Source: JBFXDW01 sp050180745 (lineage in GTDB: Bacteria; Pseudomonadota; Alphaproteobacteria; UBA9219). Taken from it: a stretch of 25,428 bases of DNA. Of the stretch, positions 6,863 to 14,726 are shown piece after piece. The notes under the pieces were generated by a model that saw only the letters and a list, made by a program, of their open reading frames with translations, made no database searches and was not told the origin of the DNA. The stretch is from contig JBFXDW010000014.1 of NCBI GenBank assembly GCA_050180745.1, forward strand, positions 1 through 25,428. Direction: 5' to 3'. Position 1 is the stretch's first letter, and each line of letters starts with the position of its first letter. The translations under genes were made by a program, and so were the position numbers.

Positions 6863-8161
6863 CTAACCTATTTTTTTGATCCCGCCCATATAGGGTTGAA
6901 GAGCGTCAGGAATAGAGATAGAGCCATCCTCATTCTGATAGTTTTCCATGACCGCAATAAGGCATCGCCCTATAGCTACGCCAGAACCGTTCAACGTGTG
7001 AACGAATTCCGGTTTCTTATCTCCCGCTTTACGATAGCGGGCATTCATGCGGCGAGCTTGGAAATCAGTACAGTTAGAACAGCTCGATATTTCACGATAC
7101 GTATTTTGTCCTGGCAACCAGACTTCAACATCGTAAGTCTTGTTTGAACAGAATCCCGTATCTCCGGAGCATAGCACATTCGTACGATATGCAAGACCTA
7201 AACGCTTCAAAACTTCTTCAGCGCAAGAGGTCATACGCTCATGTTCCTCTTGTGACTTTTCAGGCGCTGTGATGCTGACCAGTTCAACCTTGTAAAATTG
7301 ATGTTGGCGCAGCATGCCGCGCGTGTCCTTGCCTGCGGATCCTGCTTCTGAACGGAAGCAAGGCGTGCGTGCTGTCACGCGTAAAGGCAGCTCTTCGTGA
7401 TCCACGATTTTATCATGCACCATATTTGTTAGAGGCACTTCTGCTGTGGGGACAAGCCACCAATGAGGGGTATCTTCTTTGATTTCGTCAGGTAGCCCCG
7501 AAAAGGCGCAGAACAGGTCTGCTTTAAATTTGGGCAATTGGCCTGTGCCATAGGCGATCGGATCGCGCACCAAAAGCGGAGGCGAAACTTCCGTATAGCC
7601 GAACTCGGTTGTGTGCATCTCAAGCATAAAGTCGCCTAAAGCCCGCTCCAATCGGGCAAGCTGACCCGTTAGCATCGAGAAACGAGCACCAGATAGAATG
7701 GCGGCACGTTCAAAATCCATCAGGCCTAGCTGCTCCCCCAGTTCATAATGTTCGCGTGGGTTCGTGATCTTTGGAGGCGTACCGACACGGCGAATTTCTT
7801 TGTTGTCATTATCGTCTGCGCCATTAGGAACTTCATCAGACAGGCGGTTAGGCAGGCTTGAAAGAATGTCGGTCAGTTGTTGGCCTAGATCTCTTTCTTT
7901 GGCTTCGTTGACGGTCATGCTGTCTTTAAGGGCAGCAACTTGTGCCATGATCTCATCGGCGTTTTCGCCGTTGCGTTTGAGGTCGCCAACTTTCTTAGAA
8001 AGCTCGTTGCGTTTGGCTTGATCTTCTTGCATAGCGGTTTGGACCATGCGGCGGTCCTCATCAAGCTTCAGAATCGACGAGGATGAAGCAGACAAACGAC
8101 GGCGCGCCATGGCCTTGTCAAAAGCTTCGGGATTCTCGCGGATTAACTTGATGTCATGCAT
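6863..8161 (-). CDS. serS: Seryl-tRNA synthetase
   Basis: Charges tRNA-Ser (and tRNA-Sec where present) with serine in the cytoplasm. The 432-residue protein has the expected N-terminal antiparallel coiled-coil arm (about 25-105, rich in Glu, Lys and Leu) and a class II catalytic domain. Visible motifs are motif 2, CFRSEAGSAGKDTRGMLRQHQF, and motif 3, LNGSGVAIGRCLIAVMEN. The length is usual. The ATG at 8159-8161 has GAGGAGG 10 nt upstream. It lies 75 bp after tatC and 8 bp before the LytM gene, so it is probably cotranscribed with both. Confidence 0.97.
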   Translation of the reverse strand: MHDIKLIRENPEAFDKAMARRRLSASSSSILKLDEDRRMVQTAMQEDQAKRNELSKKVGDLKRNGENADEIMAQVAALKDSMTVNEAKERDLGQQLTDILSSLPNRLSDEVPNGADDNDNKEIRRVGTPPKITNPREHYELGEQLGLMDFERAAILSGARFSMLTGQLARLERALGDFMLEMHTTEFGYTEVSPPLLVRDPIAYGTGQLPKFKADLFCAFSGLPDEIKEDTPHWWLVPTAEVPLTNMVHDKIVDHEELPLRVTARTPCFRSEAGSAGKDTRGMLRQHQFYKVELVSITAPEKSQEEHERMTSCAEEVLKRLGLAYRTNVLCSGDTGFCSNKTYDVEVWLPGQNTYREISSCSNCTDFQARRMNARYRKAGDKKPEFVHTLNGSGVAIGRCLIAVMENYQNEDGSISIPDALQPYMGGIKKIG

Positions 8162-8236
8162 GGTAAAGGGTCCTCCTCACTAAGCGTTACAGAAGAGTCA
8201 AGGATAGCTAAAAGAATCGTTCTTGTTAATAGGAGA

Positions 8237-8998
8237 TTATGGGTTATTCCTTTTCTTTTCGATCCATCTGGCACCTAAAATTGATATTTCATAGAGAATC
8301 ATCATAGGTAGAGCCAGCGCGATTTGGCTGATGACATCCGGAGGAGTCAAAATGGCGGCGGCGATAAAGATGATAACTATGGCAAAATGGCGGCTAGCGG
8401 CCAGTTTAGCCGCGCTAATGACGCCAATACGAGCCAAAATCATAAGTAGGATCGGCAGCTCAAACGCCATGCCAAAGGCAAAAACAAGGCTCATGGAGAG
8501 CGAGAGATATTCGCTGACCCGCGCCTCCATATGGATAGGGAGCGTTGCCGTAGAACCTAAACTTTCAAAGCTTAGAAAGAACTTCCATGCCAGAGGAAAG
8601 ACGAATTCATACGCCAAAGCGGCTCCGAGGATGAACAAAACAGGCGTTGCGATTAGAAAAGGAAGAAAGACTTTCCGTTCAGATTCGTAAAGGCCAGGCG
8701 CAACAAAGAGCCAGATTTGGCTGGCGATGATAGGGAAGGCCAGCATCAAGCCTCCCCACAGCGATAGTTTGAGATAGGTTATAAATGCCTCGGCCAGCCC
8801 AGTATAGATAAGGCGGTGCTGCGAGGTTTCGCTGGCTTCGGCTAAGGGGCGAACCAGAAAGGCGTAGATGTCTTCAGAAAAACAGTAACAAATGATAAAG
8901 CCGCCAAGGAGGGCAACGACGGAGATCAATAACCGTTTTCTCAAATCAAGCAAATGCGCCATTAAAGGATGCGCGTTTTTATCAATCTCGTCAGTCAT
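8237..8998 (-). CDS. tatC: Sec-independent protein translocase TatC
   Basis: TatC is the receptor subunit of the twin-arginine pathway, which exports folded and often cofactor-bearing proteins. The 253-residue protein has six hydrophobic segments and the N-terminal signature HLLDLRKRLLISV (the HLxELRxR family pattern), plus the periplasmic-loop segment FVAPGLYESERK with its conserved Glu. The start overlaps the tatB stop by 8 bp, indicating coupled translation with its receptor partner TatB. The lysine-rich end (IEKKRNNP) is cytoplasmic. Confidence 0.96.
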   Translation of the reverse strand: MTDEIDKNAHPLMAHLLDLRKRLLISVVALLGGFIICYCFSEDIYAFLVRPLAEASETSQHRLIYTGLAEAFITYLKLSLWGGLMLAFPIIASQIWLFVAPGLYESERKVFLPFLIATPVLFILGAALAYEFVFPLAWKFFLSFESLGSTATLPIHMEARVSEYLSLSMSLVFAFGMAFELPILLMILARIGVISAAKLAASRHFAIVIIFIAAAILTPPDVISQIALALPMMILYEISILGARWIEKKRNNP

Positions 8999-9212
8999 GC
9001 TCGTCTTTTTCGTCGCGGTCTTTTGTTTTTTCTATTTCTTCGGCTTCATGCATGAGGCGGTCAAAATCATGTTGGATGCCGTGAAGAAACCGCCGCAATT
9101 TGCCAGCGTAAAGGCCGAGCTTGTGCATGGCCTTAGGTAAATCTTGAGGACCTATGGCCAGCAGAGCAATAGCGCCAACTAGTAATAATTCAGGCCAGCC
9201 GACATCAAACAT
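8991..9212 (-). CDS. tatB: Sec-independent protein translocase TatB
   Basis: TatB forms the substrate-binding complex with TatC. It has the typical N-terminal membrane helix and hinge (MFDVGWPELLLVGAIALLAIGPQDLPKA) with the conserved Glu8 and Gly-Pro hinge, then an amphipathic helix and a charged Asp/Glu/Lys-rich tail. At 73 residues it is clearly shorter than E. coli TatB (171) because the C-terminal tail is reduced. It starts 1 bp after the tatA stop and overlaps tatC by 8 bp. Confidence 0.93.
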   Translation of the reverse strand: MFDVGWPELLLVGAIALLAIGPQDLPKAMHKLGLYAGKLRRFLHGIQHDFDRLMHEAEEIEKTKDRDEKDEHD

Positions 9213-9213
9213 C

Positions 9214-9402
9214 TTAATCTTTGTCTTCGTCTTGGGAAAGAAGCGGCGCGTCTTTTTCGTCTTGGTTTTTGCCGTTCAGCCCTTCTTTAAAGCTTTTGAT
9301 GCCTTTGCCTAGGTCACCCATGACTTGAGGCAGTCGTCCTGCACCGAAGACGATCAGGACGATCAGAAGGATAACGATGATTTGCCAGATACCAATGCCC
9401 AT
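9214..9402 (-). CDS. tatA: Sec-independent protein translocase TatA
   Basis: TatA oligomerises to form the translocation-active assembly of the Tat system. The start at 9400-9402 is chosen because GAGGAG stands 5 nt upstream and the protein then begins MGIGIWQIIVILLIVLIVFG, the standard TatA transmembrane helix, followed by the hinge AGRLPQVMGDLGKGIKSFKEG. The longer frame to 9438 would add a non-family extension. It has 62 residues with an acidic end (DEDKD). First gene of tatA-tatB-tatC; the groEL terminator lies just upstream, so this operon needs its own promoter between 9403 and 9463, which I could not define. Confidence 0.94.
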   Translation of the reverse strand: MGIGIWQIIVILLIVLIVFGAGRLPQVMGDLGKGIKSFKEGLNGKNQDEKDAPLLSQDEDKD

Positions 9403-9463
9403 GGGGATCTCCTCATTGAAGAACAAATTCTGAAGCAAGAGGCTACCACAGCAGCTCTTAAAT

Positions 9464-9498
9464 AAAAAGCCCCGCTGGAACGACCAGCGGGGCTTTTG
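9464..9498 (-). terminator. Rho-independent terminator after groEL
   Basis: AGCCCCGCTGG at 9468-9478 pairs perfectly with CCAGCGGGGCT at 9484-9494 around a 5-nt loop. On the minus strand the hairpin is followed by TTTTTATTT, and A/T flanks can extend the stem. It lies about 25 bp after the groEL stop and separates groESL from tatABC. Confidence 0.92.
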
Positions 9499-9521
9499 TT
9501 GAGTGCCATAGGGACGAAGGC

Positions 9522-11171
9522 TTAGAAGCCCATGCCGCCCATACCTCCCATGCCGCCCATGTCACCGGCACCACCGGCTGATTTGGACTCTGGCTTATCA
9601 GCGATCATGGCTTCTGTGGTGATGAGCAACCCAGCGACAGAGGCTGCGTTCTCAAGTGCTACGCGGACAACTTTCACCGGATCAATGATACCCGCTTTCA
9701 GCATGTCCTCTTCGTAAACGCCTTTTTGTGCGTCAAAGCCATATTTCGTGCTGTTTTGCGCAAGCAAGGTGCCCACGATAACAGAACCATCAACACCTGC
9801 ATTTTCCGCGATTTGACGGATAGGCGCTTCCAAGGCTTTACGAACAATATCGACGCCACGGCGTTGGTCATCATTGGCAACACGCAGTTTCTCAATCGCG
9901 CGTGTGGCATAAAGAAGAGCCGTACCACCACCAGAGATGATGCCTTCTTCCTTAGCCGCTTTTGTGGCGTGAACCGCATCATCAACGCGGTCTTTACGCT
10001 CTTTCACTTCGACTTCCGTTGCGCCGCCAACGCGGATAACGGCAACACCACCTGATAGTTTAGCCAGACGTTCTTGAAGTTTTTCACGATCATAATCGGA
10101 CGAGGTGTCTTCGATTTGAGCGCGAATTTGATCACAGCGAGCCGTGATATCCTTCTTTTTGCCAGCGCCATCAACGATCGTGGTGTTGTCTTTGTCGATG
10201 CGGATTTTCTTGGCTGTCCCGAGCATGCTTTGTGTCACGTTCTCAAGCTTAATGCCAAGATCTTCTGAAACAACTTGGCCGCCCGTCAGGATTGCCATGT
10301 CTTCGAGCATCGCTTTGCGGCGATCACCAAAACCAGGAGCTTTCACGGCACAGACCTTAAGGCCGCCACGAAGCTTGTTTACGACTAGCGTTGCCAGAGC
10401 TTCACCTTCGACTTCTTCGGCTACGATCAGCAAAGGCTTCCCTGTTTGAACGATAGATTCCAAAACAGGAAGCAACGGTTGCAGGCTTGAAAGTTTGCTC
10501 TCATGGAAGAGAATGAACGGATTCTCTAATTCACAAAGCATCTTTTCAGCATTCGTCACGAAGTAAGGGGATAGATATCCACGATCGAATTGCATACCTT
10601 CAACGACATCAAGCTCTGTTTCGAGGCTCTTGTTCTCTTCGATAGAGATTGGCGATTCATGGCCGACTTTCTCCATAGCTTCAGCTATCATGTTACCGAT
10701 TTCCGTATCGCCATTAGCAGAAATGGTGCCGACTTGAGCGATTTCTGTTTTATTAGCAACCTTTTTCGCACGTTCCGCCAGATCAGCGATGATCTTTTCA
10801 ACAGCCGCATCAATGCCGCGTTTGAGATCCATGGGATTCATGCCCGCTGCAATAGCTTTCTTGCCTTCAGCGGCCATAGCACGAGCCAGAACAGTCGCTG
10901 TCGTGGTGCCGTCTCCGGCGCGATCAACGGTTTTGCTGGCAACTTCGCGCACCATTTGGGCGCCCATATTTTCAAAACGATCAGAGAGCTCGATTTCTTT
11001 AGCAACCGTGACGCCGTCTTTGGTCACGCGAGGCGCGCCATAGCTTTTTTGAATAACGACATTGCGGCCCTTGGGTCCGAGTGTTGCAGCAACGGCATCG
11101 GCCAAGATATTGATGCCCGCCATCATGCGATCGCGCGCGTCATCGGCAAAACGAATTTCTTTTGCAGCCAT
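9522..11171 (-). CDS. groEL: Chaperonin GroEL (Hsp60)
   Basis: The 60-kDa chaperonin forms the double-ring folding chamber with GroES and uses ATP. At 549 residues it is normal length. Visible family marks are AAKEIRFADDARDRMMAGIN at the start, the ATP-site segments TLGPKGRNVVI and DGAGDGTTTATVLA-type sequence (here AGDGTTTATVLARAM), the apical-domain region, GGVAVIRVGGATEVEVKE, and a C-terminal GGMGGMGGMGF repeat. The minus-strand order is groES then groEL with a rather long 150-bp spacer holding an inverted repeat. It is followed by a strong terminator. Confidence 0.98.
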   Translation of the reverse strand: MAAKEIRFADDARDRMMAGINILADAVAATLGPKGRNVVIQKSYGAPRVTKDGVTVAKEIELSDRFENMGAQMVREVASKTVDRAGDGTTTATVLARAMAAEGKKAIAAGMNPMDLKRGIDAAVEKIIADLAERAKKVANKTEIAQVGTISANGDTEIGNMIAEAMEKVGHESPISIEENKSLETELDVVEGMQFDRGYLSPYFVTNAEKMLCELENPFILFHESKLSSLQPLLPVLESIVQTGKPLLIVAEEVEGEALATLVVNKLRGGLKVCAVKAPGFGDRRKAMLEDMAILTGGQVVSEDLGIKLENVTQSMLGTAKKIRIDKDNTTIVDGAGKKKDITARCDQIRAQIEDTSSDYDREKLQERLAKLSGGVAVIRVGGATEVEVKERKDRVDDAVHATKAAKEEGIISGGGTALLYATRAIEKLRVANDDQRRGVDIVRKALEAPIRQIAENAGVDGSVIVGTLLAQNSTKYGFDAQKGVYEEDMLKAGIIDPVKVVRVALENAASVAGLLITTEAMIADKPESKSAGGAGDMGGMGGMGGMGF

Positions 11172-11207
11172 AGGTTAGTTCCTTTCGAGATTAATTCATA
11201 GTTATTC

Positions 11208-11293
11208 CAGTTTCCTTTTCCCGCGCGTTGCTCGTCGCTCATGTAGCTGTTTGTACGAAATCGCTCCTTGCGCCTGCGGGAAAAAATAAACTG
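11208..11293 (-). repeat. Large imperfect inverted repeat between groES and groEL
   Basis: On the plus strand CAGTTTCCTTTTCCCGC (11208-11224) and GCGGGAAAAAATAAACTG (11276-11293) are near-complementary, with CAGTTT/AAACTG and CCCGC/GCGGG perfect blocks. The roughly 50-nt interior is G+C-rich. The transcript of groES-groEL would contain this stem, so it may affect mRNA processing or the relative groES and groEL yield. It could also be a copy of a dispersed palindromic repeat. Confidence 0.5.
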
Positions 11294-11321
11294 AAAAAAC
11301 TATATTATGAGTTGACGAAAA

Positions 11322-11651
11322 TTATTTATTCTTGCTTGCCTTACAGCTGCACTTGCTGCCGCAAGTTTCAAGAACGCCAAGAATGTCGGATTCTTTCATG
11401 ATGAGGAGTTCTTCATCATTGATCTTTGCTTCGCTGCCTGACCATTTGCCAAACAGAACGTGATCTCCAACCTTAACATCCATGGGAATGACATTGCCTT
11501 GCTCATCCCGTGCGCCAGGGCCAACGGCCACGACTTGGCCTTCTTGAGGCTTTTCTTTGGCGGTGTCAGGAATAATAATGCCGCCAGCAGTTTTTGTTTC
11601 GCTTTCCAAACGACGAACCACAACGCGGTCATGCAGAGGACGGAATTGCAT
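11322..11651 (-). CDS. groES: Co-chaperonin GroES with cysteine-bearing tail
   Basis: GroES caps the GroEL ring. The core is canonical: FRPLHDRVVVRRLESETKTAGGIIIPDTAKEKP (including the mobile loop that contacts GroEL), then VVAVGPGARDEQGN, VKVGDHVLFGKWSGSEAKI, and the ending EELLIMKESDILGVLE. Normal GroES stops about there. This protein continues for 14 residues, TCGSKCSCKASKNK, with Cys97, Cys101 and Cys103. At 109 residues it is about 12 longer than E. coli GroES. The tail resembles in kind, not in sequence, the metal-binding extension of Helicobacter HspA. The ATG at 11649-11651 has AAGGAG upstream. Confidence 0.97.
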   Translation of the reverse strand: MQFRPLHDRVVVRRLESETKTAGGIIIPDTAKEKPQEGQVVAVGPGARDEQGNVIPMDVKVGDHVLFGKWSGSEAKINDEELLIMKESDILGVLETCGSKCSCKASKNK

Positions 11652-11782
11652 CGGTCTTGCTCCTTTTGAGAGGTGTTAATAAAATAAGCGAGAGCCACAA
11701 CCCAGTGTTTCTCAAGCTAGACAGATGTAAGCGCTTACGCTTCCCCTTTCAAGGGGGCGAGAGGTGTTTTTTTTATGAATTA
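11652..11782 (-). other. groES upstream region with direct repeats
   Basis: This 131-bp gap between slt and groES carries the putative heat-shock promoter and palindrome listed separately. On the minus strand AACACCTCTC occurs twice, at 11759-11768 just upstream of the -35 element and at 11668-11677 near the ribosome-binding site, 91 bp apart. No CIRCE element (TTAGCACTC-N9-GAGTGCTAA) is present, so HrcA control is not supported. Confidence 0.5.
11724..11752 (-). promoter_or_regulatory. Putative groESL promoter with embedded palindrome
   Basis: On the minus strand TTGAAA (11747-11752) and TACATC (11724-11729) are separated by 17 bp, a fair housekeeping-sigma promoter. The same -35 region reads TCTCGCCCCCTTGAA, close to the sigma-32 -35 consensus TCTCNCCCTTGAA, although the -10 side is a poor match to CCCCATNT. 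A perfect 12-bp palindrome, GTAAGCGCTTAC (11727-11738), covers the spacer and -10, a typical operator position. Confidence 0.5.
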
Positions 11783-13693
11783 TTAAGAATTAGAGGCATC
11801 TGCGACGCGGACCTGAGGGTCATCTGCTAATGTGGCTGTGGGCCAGAGGCCCTTGGCTAAGGCTTCAAGTGTATCCAATGGTTTCCCTAACCGTGCCCGA
11901 TAAGCCCAGTAATGCGGCAGGACTCGCGCTATGTATTGCCGTGTTTCACGTGTGGGGATGCTCTCAAGGAAGAGAAGCGGGTCTTTGGTGTCAATCTTTT
12001 GAACCCAGTTCATAGCTTTGCCTGGGCCTCCATTATAAGCGGCTAAAAGCAACAAGAGATTATTGCCAATATGAGGCATATTGCTGAGCTGGCGGACATA
12101 GCTTTGCCCCAGCGTCATATTTAGCGCTGGATCAAAGAGGTTATCAGCTTTGTAATAGAGCTCCTTCATGTTCTCTGTTTTGGCGATATAGCGTGCTGTT
12201 GCGGGCATGATTTGCATGAGACCCCGTGCGCCACGGCGGCTGATAGCCTTGGGGTTGAAGTGTGACTCATGCCGTGCGAGCGCAAAAAGCAAGGCGCGAT
12301 CAACGTCAAAACCATTTATGGGCTGCCATGGCAAGAGAGGGTAAAAAGCGTCCTGATAATCTTTCTTCTTTTTAAGACTGGCTAATTTGAGTGTCAAAGA
12401 CGGCATGGGAGCCAAGGAGGTCAGCGCGAGCATCGCGTCTTGTTTTTGTGTGCTTCCGTGGGGATTGATGTGACGCAGTTCTGCTTCGGCCCGTTTGTTT
12501 TGGCCAATCTGGAGGAGAGCTAGTGCCCGCCAGCCTGCAGGTATTTTAGCCAGAATTGCATGATATGTTTTGTTCCAGTGGGGGATTTCTTCATGGCTGG
12601 CCTTGAAGGGGTCCTGATCTAGAAGATGCCCTGCTAACAGGCCATAAAGGGTCTTGGGGTGATGGGCGGCTTGCCGCAGATGTGTTTCACCCTCGTCATT
12701 ATCGCCTGTTTCCACAGACGCGCGATAGGCCCAGAAATGGGCGGCTGCATCATTACTGTCGTTAAGTGTGTTTTGATCAGCAAGACGTGTGAATAAAGTA
12801 CGAGCGGTGCGATAATTCTTGTTTTGCCATGCGACAAGGCCACGAATCCATAGGCCTAGCGGCTGGTTTTGTTGCGCGGCACTACCGGATAGCTCGGTGG
12901 CCTGTTCGATGTTGCCGCTACGGAAGAAGGAGGCGGCAATCAGAGCTTGAGCTTCAGCAAGAAAATCCTTAGATAAACTCTGTTTCTTGCAGGCGCTGTC
13001 GAGCATTTCTAGGGCCGATTCCGGCTGGCCTTGAGCTATTTTTTGTTTAAGGGACAGGGCAAGCTGGAGATTCGTGTCATTTTCGGCGGTTTTCTGCAAA
13101 TCCTGTTCGCTCATAAAGCTGGTGGCGCTGTCTATAACATGGCCGCTGCTCCATGCTTTAAGTTCTGGGAGCGAAGGAAGGTCTGTGGCTCCGCTCTTTT
13201 GGGCGGCTGCGTGAATGGCCTTGGCTTCGGGCAGATCAGGAAAGGTCTCTAACCAGACTTTTTGTTCAGCGACTGTCGCGCCCAACCGTTGGAAACGATC
13301 AGCCAGTACGATTCCGACCAAACGACGGTCCTTGATAAGGCGAAAGAGGTCTCGTGCGTATTCCCACTTGGCCTGTTTGTGGGAATCGAAGATAGCGCGA
13401 TAAAGAGCGGCATCACGGACGGAAAGGACAGCAATGGTTTCATCCATTTTTGTCGGTACGAGTTTAGGAAGAGCAATTTCTTGCGGGTTTTTCTTCGGCT
13501 CGGGCGAAGGGGAGGCGTTTGATGGAGGCGCAGAAGTGGCGGCAGCGATTTCTTGAATAAGCAAATCGGTTGCGTCGGGTTGAGGGTCATTCGTGGTCAA
13601 TGCCAAACTGATAACGGCCATGAGGGCTAGTTGAGCGCCAACGGCCAAGCAAAGACCCAAAGGAAGGACTAAGTGGTGTTGATGTATTTTCAT
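11783..13693 (-). CDS. slt: Soluble lytic murein transglycosylase (Slt family)
   Basis: Cleaves the MurNAc-GlcNAc bond of murein with formation of 1,6-anhydro-MurNAc in the periplasm. The N-terminus has a hydrophobic export or anchor segment (LVLPLGLCLAVGAQLALMAVISLAL, about 9-33). Residues about 70-440 form a helical superhelix-like region. The C-terminal catalytic SLT domain shows LLFALARHESHFNPKAISRRGARGLMQIMPATA with catalytic Glu476, and LLLLAAYNGGPGKAMNW. At 636 residues it fits Slt70-type enzymes. The gene lies 131 bp upstream of groES on the same strand. The ribosome-binding site before the ATG at 13691-13693 is weak. Confidence 0.93.
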   Translation of the reverse strand: MKIHQHHLVLPLGLCLAVGAQLALMAVISLALTTNDPQPDATDLLIQEIAAATSAPPSNASPSPEPKKNPQEIALPKLVPTKMDETIAVLSVRDAALYRAIFDSHKQAKWEYARDLFRLIKDRRLVGIVLADRFQRLGATVAEQKVWLETFPDLPEAKAIHAAAQKSGATDLPSLPELKAWSSGHVIDSATSFMSEQDLQKTAENDTNLQLALSLKQKIAQGQPESALEMLDSACKKQSLSKDFLAEAQALIAASFFRSGNIEQATELSGSAAQQNQPLGLWIRGLVAWQNKNYRTARTLFTRLADQNTLNDSNDAAAHFWAYRASVETGDNDEGETHLRQAAHHPKTLYGLLAGHLLDQDPFKASHEEIPHWNKTYHAILAKIPAGWRALALLQIGQNKRAEAELRHINPHGSTQKQDAMLALTSLAPMPSLTLKLASLKKKKDYQDAFYPLLPWQPINGFDVDRALLFALARHESHFNPKAISRRGARGLMQIMPATARYIAKTENMKELYYKADNLFDPALNMTLGQSYVRQLSNMPHIGNNLLLLLAAYNGGPGKAMNWVQKIDTKDPLLFLESIPTRETRQYIARVLPHYWAYRARLGKPLDTLEALAKGLWPTATLADDPQVRVADASNS

Positions 13694-13804
13694 CAGGACC
13701 GCTTAGTACGAAATTTCTAGTCTATAGGGCAAGTTAAAACAATGATTTCACGCAGTAATATTGGTTAATTCTTTATGAATCAGAGGGTTACGCATGCCTA
13801 AAAT

Positions 13805-14626
13805 TTAGGCAGTTTTGTCCATTTCGTCCCTGATCATTAATAAATCGTGCCAAGCTTGGCGTTTGGCGGCGGGTTGGCGGAGAAGGTAGGCGGGGAGAAA
13901 AATAGGCCTACAACGGATTGGCGCCGTATCCGGTTTATGGGCGCGAGGTGTGTAATCGTGCCAGTGTCCTCGTAAGCGTGTGATGCCATTTTTCGTGCGA
14001 AGCAGCGTTTTAGCGGCAACACCTCCCAGAGGAATAACAATTTTAGGGCGAACGAGCGCGATATGTTGCTCGGTGAAGGGAAGGCACGAGGCAATCTCCG
14101 CTTCCGAAGGGGTGCGATTACCCGGCGGGCGCCAAAACAGGATGTTACTTATATAAGCCTGATCCCAGTCAAGCCCGATCGAGGCAAGCATTTTATCCAA
14201 GAGCTGGCCGCTCAGGCCAACAAAAGGAATGCCTTGTCGGTCTTCATCGGCGCCTGGGGCTTCACCAATAAATATAATATCTGCCTCGGGGTTGCCTTTG
14301 GCGAAGACGGTGTTCATAGCGGTGTGTTTGAGCGGACATCCTTCAAAAGCAGCGATTTCTTCACGTAGTTCATCAATGGAAGAGGCTGTGACCTTGTGTG
14401 TTTGCGCGAGGGGTGGCGGTGCCGATGATGTTGTGTGAGAAGGGGGGGGCGGGGTGTGGCCATAAGTTGTGCTGGTTTGTAGCGATTGTTGCGGAGCCGT
14501 AATTTGTGTGGATTTCTTCTTTGGGCCCTGCCATGAGGTTAGGCCTGCTTGCGAGGAGATGACCTCATCCACGCCAGCTTCATATTGCCATGTCAGTTGT
14601 TCGAGTAAATAATTTGCATTTTCCAT
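13805..14626 (-). CDS. Uracil-DNA glycosylase, family 4-like
   Basis: Removes uracil from DNA. The C-terminal 180 residues form the UDG domain: CPLKHTAMNTVFAKGNPEA, motif 1 GEAPGADEDRQGIPFVGLSGQLLDKML, NILFWRPPGNRTP, IVIPLGGVAAKTLL, and motif 2 region IFLPAYLLRQPAAKR. The first 85 residues are a Thr/Pro/Ser-rich, probably disordered extension after a short helix. Compared with Thermus family-4 UDG, two of the four iron-sulfur Cys positions are replaced (the second Cys of the first pair, and KCRPP reads FWRPP), and the motif-2 His of HPAYLLR is Leu244 (CTC codon). The first change is, from memory, common in the alphaproteobacterial subgroup; the His change seems unusual. hemN is divergent. Confidence 0.85.
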   Translation of the reverse strand: MENANYLLEQLTWQYEAGVDEVISSQAGLTSWQGPKKKSTQITAPQQSLQTSTTYGHTPPPPSHTTSSAPPPLAQTHKVTASSIDELREEIAAFEGCPLKHTAMNTVFAKGNPEADIIFIGEAPGADEDRQGIPFVGLSGQLLDKMLASIGLDWDQAYISNILFWRPPGNRTPSEAEIASCLPFTEQHIALVRPKIVIPLGGVAAKTLLRTKNGITRLRGHWHDYTPRAHKPDTAPIRCRPIFLPAYLLRQPAAKRQAWHDLLMIRDEMDKTA

Positions 14627-14726
14627 AATGCGGATAGTGTGGCGTGGTTTTGGGTAATCCGCAAGAAACTTTCTACATTTCCCCCTATTAAAACAACACG
14701 AATGTCCGTATCATTATAGCGAATCA

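Noticed and set aside
10590..11201. 203-codon open frame antisense to groEL
   Set aside because: It lies wholly over groEL and its upstream start in the other strand, has no family features, and is explained by groEL codon usage.
11652..11782. CIRCE element for HrcA before groES
   Set aside because: Neither TTAGCACTC nor GAGTGCTAA with 9-bp spacing is present; the palindrome there is GTAAGCGCTTAC.
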